Part shown: positions 5,714 through 9,006 of the stretch, one piece after another
How the letters are laid out: the number at the start of each line of letters is the position of its first letter
Numbering within the stretch: position 1 is the stretch's first letter
Made by a program: the position numbers and the translations under genes
The notes under the pieces: model-generated
The model's input: only the letters and a program-made list of their open reading frames with translations
Told to the model about the DNA's origin: nothing
The model's database searches: none
Assembly: GCA_022571615.1 (NCBI GenBank)
Contig: JACZXM010000085.1
Location: 1-9,006, forward strand
Reading direction: 5' to 3'
Length of the DNA: 9,006 nt
Source: Acidobacteriota bacterium
GTDB lineage: Bacteria > Acidobacteriota > UBA890 > WLXD01

Positions 5714-6781
5714 TTGGCACGCATCGCGGTCATCCCCGGTGACGGTATTGGTCCGGAGGTCATTCGCGAGGCGCTCAAGGTCGGCCAGGAAGTCGCTGCT
5801 CGCTTCGACCTGGAGCTGCAGTTCGAGACCGTCCGCTTGGATGCAGACACGTACCTATCGACCGGAACCGCGTTGCCACCCGAAACCTTCGAGCGCCTGC
5901 GTGATGAGTTCGACGCCATCCTGCTGGGAGCCCTGGGGGACGAGCGCGTGCCGGATATGGCGCACCTGCGCGGGGTGCTTCTGGGGCTGCGATCCGGACT
6001 CGACCTGTTCGTCAACCTGCGCCCGGTCAAGTTGCTGCACGAGGATCTGTGTCCTCTCAAGGGTCGCGGTTGCGACGCCGTGTGCTTCGAGATCGTGCGC
6101 GAGAACACCGAGGGCGCCTACTGCGGTCTGGGCGGTACGTTGCGGCGGGGAACCGAGGCCGAGATCGCCATCGAGCAGGACGTCAACACCCGTCGCGGCG
6201 TCGAGCGTATCCTCCGTTTTGCCTTCGAACGGGCTGGCTCGTGGCCTCGGCGCCGGCTGTGTATGGCCGACAAGAGCAACATCCTCGTGCACGGGCACGG
6301 GCTGTGGAAACGCGTCTTCGACTCCCTACGGGAGGAATACCCACAGATCCGTGCACGGCACCTGTACATCGACGCGCTGGTGATGGAGATGGTCCGTGAT
6401 CCGTCGCAGTTCGAGGTCATCGTGACCTGCAACCTGTTCGGGGACATCGTCAGTGATCTGGGCGCACAACTGCAAGGCGGGATGGGTATGGCGGCATCGG
6501 CCAACACCTGCCCCGACAGCGGCGCGGGATTGTTCGAACCGGTCCACGGTTCGGCTCCGGGGCTGGTGGGCGGCGGGCTGGCGAACCCGATGGCGACGAT
6601 CCTGTCGTTGAGCATGTTGTTGGCGCACCTTGGGCATGAGATGGCCGCCGCGCAGGTGGAGGCGGCGGTCGTCGCGACCTTGGAGGGGGGACGCTGCACT
6701 CCGGATGTCGGTGGTACGGCGACGACCGCACAGGTGGGTGACGAAGTTGCAGTACGAGTCGGGTCGACCGCGGTGACGTAG
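5714..6781 (+). CDS. leuB: 3-isopropylmalate dehydrogenase-type decarboxylating dehydrogenase
   Basis: NAD-dependent oxidative decarboxylation of a 2-hydroxy-dicarboxylate, most likely 3-isopropylmalate to 2-oxoisocaproate (leucine synthesis); cytosolic. The start is TTG, with GGAGG at 5703-5707 six bases upstream, an ideal distance. The 355 residues carry PGDGIGPEV (8-16), LGALGDER (71-78), substrate arginines in GLRSGLDLFVNLRP (91-104; R93, R103) and VREN (R129), and the tyrosine in GAYCG (Y136). They also carry ADKSNIL with the catalytic lysine K187, the metal aspartates D220, D244 and D248 (IDALVM; NLFGDIVSDLG) and the nucleotide motif FEPVHGSAP (274-282). The loop reads VRENTEGAY, not the VRELTGGIY of E. 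coli LeuB. That form occurs in isocitrate and homoisocitrate dehydrogenases and in many LeuB proteins of non-model lineages. The isopropylmalate-synthase-like gene downstream favours LeuB, but homoisocitrate, tartrate or malate activity cannot be excluded. Confidence 0.83.
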   Translation: MARIAVIPGDGIGPEVIREALKVGQEVAARFDLELQFETVRLDADTYLSTGTALPPETFERLRDEFDAILLGALGDERVPDMAHLRGVLLGLRSGLDLFVNLRPVKLLHEDLCPLKGRGCDAVCFEIVRENTEGAYCGLGGTLRRGTEAEIAIEQDVNTRRGVERILRFAFERAGSWPRRRLCMADKSNILVHGHGLWKRVFDSLREEYPQIRARHLYIDALVMEMVRDPSQFEVIVTCNLFGDIVSDLGAQLQGGMGMAASANTCPDSGAGLFEPVHGSAPGLVGGGLANPMATILSLSMLLAHLGHEMAAAQVEAAVVATLEGGRCTPDVGGTATTAQVGDEVAVRVGSTAVT

Positions 6782-6818
6782 GCGACCAAGCGCCACGTTA
6801 GCGGGAGTGGAGAGTCGG

Positions 6819-7607
6819 ATGAGCCTGGAGTATCAGAACATCAAGGTCGAGATCAGCGAGGGGATCGCCACCCTGACCGTCAACCGTCCGGAGGTGCTCA
6901 ACGCGCTCGATGAGACCACGACACGCGAGATCGGCGCTGCCGCGTTAGTGCTCGATGCCGATACCGACGTGCGGGCGGTGATCGTGACCGGTGCCGGCGA
7001 CAAGGCGTTCGTCGCCGGTGCCGATATCAATACCCTGTCTCGCCTCGGACCGGAAGAAGGACGCCAGGCCTCGATCCTGGGTCAGCGGAGCTTCGATCGG
7101 ATCGAGGGCATGAGCAAGCCGGTCATTGCCGCCATCAACGGGTATGCGCTGGGAGGAGGTTGTGAGCTGGCACTAGCGTGCCATCTTCGCATCGCCTCCG
7201 AGCAGGCCAAGATCGGTCTGCCAGAGATCAACCTGTCCATCATCCCCGGGCACGGGGGAACCCAGCGCCTGGCGCGCCTGGTGGGCAAGGGGAGGGCCCT
7301 GGAGATGATTTGCGGCGGCCAGCAGCTCGATGCCGCACAGGCGGAACGGATCGGCCTGGTGAATCGAGTTGTGCCCCACGGCGACCTCGCCGCGGCGGCG
7401 CGAGAATGGGCCGCACGGCTGGCCTCCAAGCCGCCGCTGGCGATGCGATACGCTCTCGCCGCGGTCAACGAGGGGCTCGAAGCCACAATGAAGCAGGGTC
7501 AGGTGATCGAGGCCGGCTACTTCGGCCTCTGCTGCGCCACCGAGGACAAGTTCGAGGGCATGAACGCGTTCTTGGAGAAGCGGAAACCGACCTGGAAAGG
7601 GCGCTGA
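6819..7607 (+). CDS. Enoyl-CoA hydratase (crotonase family)
   Basis: Adds water to a trans-2-enoyl-CoA to give the 3-hydroxyacyl-CoA; cytosolic, used in fatty-acid or amino-acid breakdown or in butanoate routes. The 262 residues match the crotonase fold throughout: VNRPEVLNALD (21-31), oxyanion-hole segment AFVAGADI (63-70), ALGGGCELALACHLRIA (110-126) and GLPEINLSIIPGHGGTQRL (133-151). Both catalytic glutamates are present, E116 and E136, matching rat crotonase E144 and E164, so it is a true hydratase candidate and not a diverged isomerase or hydrolase. I start at ATG 6819 because GGAG at 6809-6812 sits six bases upstream; a GTG at 6807 would add only four residues and hide that site. It lies 37 bases after leuB, and its TGA overlaps the next ATG (TGATG). 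Chain-length preference cannot be told from the sequence. Confidence 0.9.
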   Translation: MSLEYQNIKVEISEGIATLTVNRPEVLNALDETTTREIGAAALVLDADTDVRAVIVTGAGDKAFVAGADINTLSRLGPEEGRQASILGQRSFDRIEGMSKPVIAAINGYALGGGCELALACHLRIASEQAKIGLPEINLSIIPGHGGTQRLARLVGKGRALEMICGGQQLDAAQAERIGLVNRVVPHGDLAAAAREWAARLASKPPLAMRYALAAVNEGLEATMKQGQVIEAGYFGLCCATEDKFEGMNAFLEKRKPTWKGR

Positions 7608-8830
7608 TGAGCGTGCCTGAGGAGAGCTCACTGATCTACGACTGGAACCGAGCCCGGGTGGATCGGAGACATCGATCCGTGGAGTTCGACGACGAGACCC
7701 TGCGCGACGGCCTGCAGTCGCCCTCCGTGCGCGATCCGGATATCGAGACCAAGCTCCGGATCCTGCACTTGATGAACGATCTGGGAATCCACGCCGCTGA
7801 TCTCGGTCTGCCAGGCGCCTCCGAGCGGCAGAAACAGGACGTCGTGCGCCTAGCGCGTGAGATTCGCGACCAGGGACTGGCGGTCTTTCCCAATTGCGCC
7901 GCCCGGACGCTGATCTCCGACATTGCGCCGATCTGTGATGTTGCCGACGAGGTTGGCATCGCGATCGAGGCGTCCTGCTTCATTGGCTCCAGCCCCATTC
8001 GGCAGTACGCCGAGGACTGGGACATCGACCGCATGCTGCGCCATACCGAGAAGGCAGTGAGCTACGCCGTTGGCCGCGGACTACCGGTGATGTATGTGAC
8101 CGAGGACACCACACGCGCCCAACCCGAAACCATTCGGCGCCTGTATACCGCCGCGATCGAGGCTGGCGCCGGTCGAATCTGCGTCTGCGACACGGTGGGG
8201 CATGCGACTCCACACGGTGTGACGGCGCTACTGGAGTTCGTTCACCAGGTCGTCGCCGATACCGGCGAGGCGGTCAAGGTCGACTGGCATGGCCACCGAG
8301 ACCGCGCCCTGGACATCGCCAACACGATGGCGGCGATCGAGGCCGGCGCGGATCGGGTGCACGCAACGGCGCTCGGGATCGGCGAGCGCTCGGGCAACAC
8401 GCCGATGGATCTACTTCTGGTGAACTGTCGGCTCGAAGGCTGGATCGACAACGATCTATCGAAGCTCGGCGAATACTGCCGCGTGGTTTCCAAGGCCACC
8501 GGGCGACCGATTCCGATCAACTATCCGGTTATCGGCGGCGACGCCTTCCGCACCGCGACAGGCGTTCATGCAGCAGCCGTGATCAAGGCGCAGGTCAAGG
8601 GCGATGCCTGGCTCGCCGATCGCATCTATTCGGGAGTGCCGGCAAGTCTCGTCGGCAAGTGCCAGGAAATCGAGGTCGGCCCGATGAGCGGCACTTCCAA
8701 CGTCGTGTACTGGATGCGGCAGCACGGTGTCGAGCCCACCGACGAGCGGGTGCAAGTGGTCTTGGAGGCCGCCAAGGACGCCGACCATGTGCTGAGCGAA
8801 GGCGAGATTCGCCATCTTCTCGACGACTAG
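7607..8830 (+). CDS. 2-isopropylmalate synthase-like DRE-TIM enzyme, no regulatory domain
   Basis: Member of the LeuA/homocitrate synthase/HMG-CoA lyase family; probably condenses acetyl-CoA with a 2-oxoacid. The 407 residues include the signature DDETLRDGLQSP (28-39; catalytic R33, metal D34), ADLGLPGA (64-71), FIGSSPIRQYAE (125-136), MYVTEDTTRA (162-171) and CDTVGHATP (194-202). They also include the metal histidines H228 and H230 in VDWHGHRD, GIGERSGNTP (257-266) and FRTATGVHAAA (314-324). The start is ATG 7607, overlapping the hydratase stop, with GGAAAGG six bases upstream. The frame stays open further upstream, but that part is arginine-rich shadow sequence. The C-terminal leucine-sensing domain of full LeuA (about 510-570 residues) is absent, so feedback control of that type is unlikely. 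Citramalate or homocitrate synthase activity are alternatives. Confidence 0.84.
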   Translation: MSVPEESSLIYDWNRARVDRRHRSVEFDDETLRDGLQSPSVRDPDIETKLRILHLMNDLGIHAADLGLPGASERQKQDVVRLAREIRDQGLAVFPNCAARTLISDIAPICDVADEVGIAIEASCFIGSSPIRQYAEDWDIDRMLRHTEKAVSYAVGRGLPVMYVTEDTTRAQPETIRRLYTAAIEAGAGRICVCDTVGHATPHGVTALLEFVHQVVADTGEAVKVDWHGHRDRALDIANTMAAIEAGADRVHATALGIGERSGNTPMDLLLVNCRLEGWIDNDLSKLGEYCRVVSKATGRPIPINYPVIGGDAFRTATGVHAAAVIKAQVKGDAWLADRIYSGVPASLVGKCQEIEVGPMSGTSNVVYWMRQHGVEPTDERVQVVLEAAKDADHVLSEGEIRHLLDD

Positions 8831-8965
8831 CAGCCCGTGGCAGAAGTGGCGTGGGTCGCGTTGCGTCGACAAGGGCCCAGATGCAAGGCGCCCTCGACGA
8901 GGCGATACAGGGACATCGGAGAGGAGAGGCAACGCCGCAGATGGGCCCTTGTCGCCGCAACCCGA
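8827..8965. repeat. Palindromic intergenic repeat with 24-base arms
   Basis: The arms at 8856-8879 and 8942-8965 pair at 22 of 24 positions, including an uninterrupted 13-base core (8867-8879 with 8942-8954), around a 62-base loop. CAGATG occurs at both inner arm ends (8878 and 8938). Smaller hairpins lie in the loop (cgcc/ggcg near 8889-8904 and ggc-aac-gcc at 8928-8936). The left end, starting with ctagcagcccgtgg, supplies the stop codon of the preceding gene and matches 5646-5659. The core aaggcg...aacgccgcagatggg resembles a dispersed intergenic repeat I recall from other proteobacterial genomes. No transposase is present, so a MITE- or REP-like element is likely. It may also stop or stabilise the upstream transcript. 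Confidence 0.6.
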
Positions 8966-9006
8966 AGGGCGCCGGCGATTCTCCACCGCGAGCGGCAAGA
9001 ATCAGA
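8966..9006. other. Window end, no gene seen
   Basis: The final 41 bases follow the palindromic repeat. I see no start codon with a ribosome site and no terminator. GGGC at 8967-8970 could pair with GCCC at 8833-8836, so the repeat may extend slightly further. Counting from 8831, the gene-free stretch in this window is 176 bases and may continue outside it. Confidence 0.5.

Noticed and set aside
5607..6383. Forward frame of 258 residues over the start of leuB
   Set aside because: Ser/Arg/Cys-rich out-of-frame reading of leuB, whose motifs are unambiguous.
7178..7606. In-frame upstream extension of the isopropylmalate-synthase-like gene (would make 550 residues)
   Set aside because: The extra 143 residues are Arg/Gly-rich, overlap the well-supported hydratase in another frame and resemble no family. 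ATG 7607 has a proper ribosome site.
1..9006. Defence system, CRISPR array, phage or transposase genes
   Set aside because: No repeat-spacer pattern, nuclease, integrase or transposase motif in any convincing frame; all supported genes are housekeeping, envelope or metabolic.

Overview
The window is GC-rich and densely coded. All ten genes I can support lie on the + strand, in three or four close-packed transcription units. The organism is a diderm bacterium: there is a TonB-type transducer with ExbB/ExbD, and a lipoprotein with a clear lipobox. The MiaA, LeuB and isopropylmalate-synthase-like proteins, together with a small DUF6677-like membrane protein, resemble what I recall from Deltaproteobacteria-like lineages (Myxococcota, Desulfobacterota) or Acidobacteriota. 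That placement is an impression, not a computed result.

Bases 1-3111 form an envelope-energy unit. A TonB-like protein (cut at its N terminus by the window edge) is followed by ExbB and ExbD, then by miaA, whose ATG overlaps the exbD stop codon. ExbB/ExbD would form the proton-driven inner-membrane motor and the TonB-like protein would carry its force across the periplasm. MiaA is a cytoplasmic tRNA-modification enzyme that appears to share only the transcript.

A candidate extended -10 promoter in an AT-rich patch over the miaA stop codon precedes a 448-residue lipoprotein (3164-4510). It has TPR repeats and a C-terminal half that reads as three degenerate S-layer-homology-like repeats. A 123-base gap follows, holding an inverted repeat, a possible promoter and a G-rich leader. 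Then come three small membrane-protein genes (4634-5638): a DUF6677/TM2-like protein, a 56-residue two-helix protein that is easily missed, and a VanZ-like protein.

Bases 5714-8830 are metabolic: a LeuB-type decarboxylating dehydrogenase, an enoyl-CoA hydratase, and a 2-isopropylmalate-synthase-like enzyme whose start overlaps the hydratase stop. The outer two enzymes fit leucine-type 2-oxoacid chain elongation, but no LeuC/LeuD isomerase is present and the exact substrates cannot be read from the sequence.

The last 176 bases carry no gene. They hold a strongly structured palindromic repeat with 24-base arms and a 62-base loop. Its left flank shares a 14-base exact repeat with the gap before leuB, which suggests a dispersed intergenic repeat family. 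I found no tRNA, rRNA, CRISPR array, complete insertion sequence or classical U-tract terminator.
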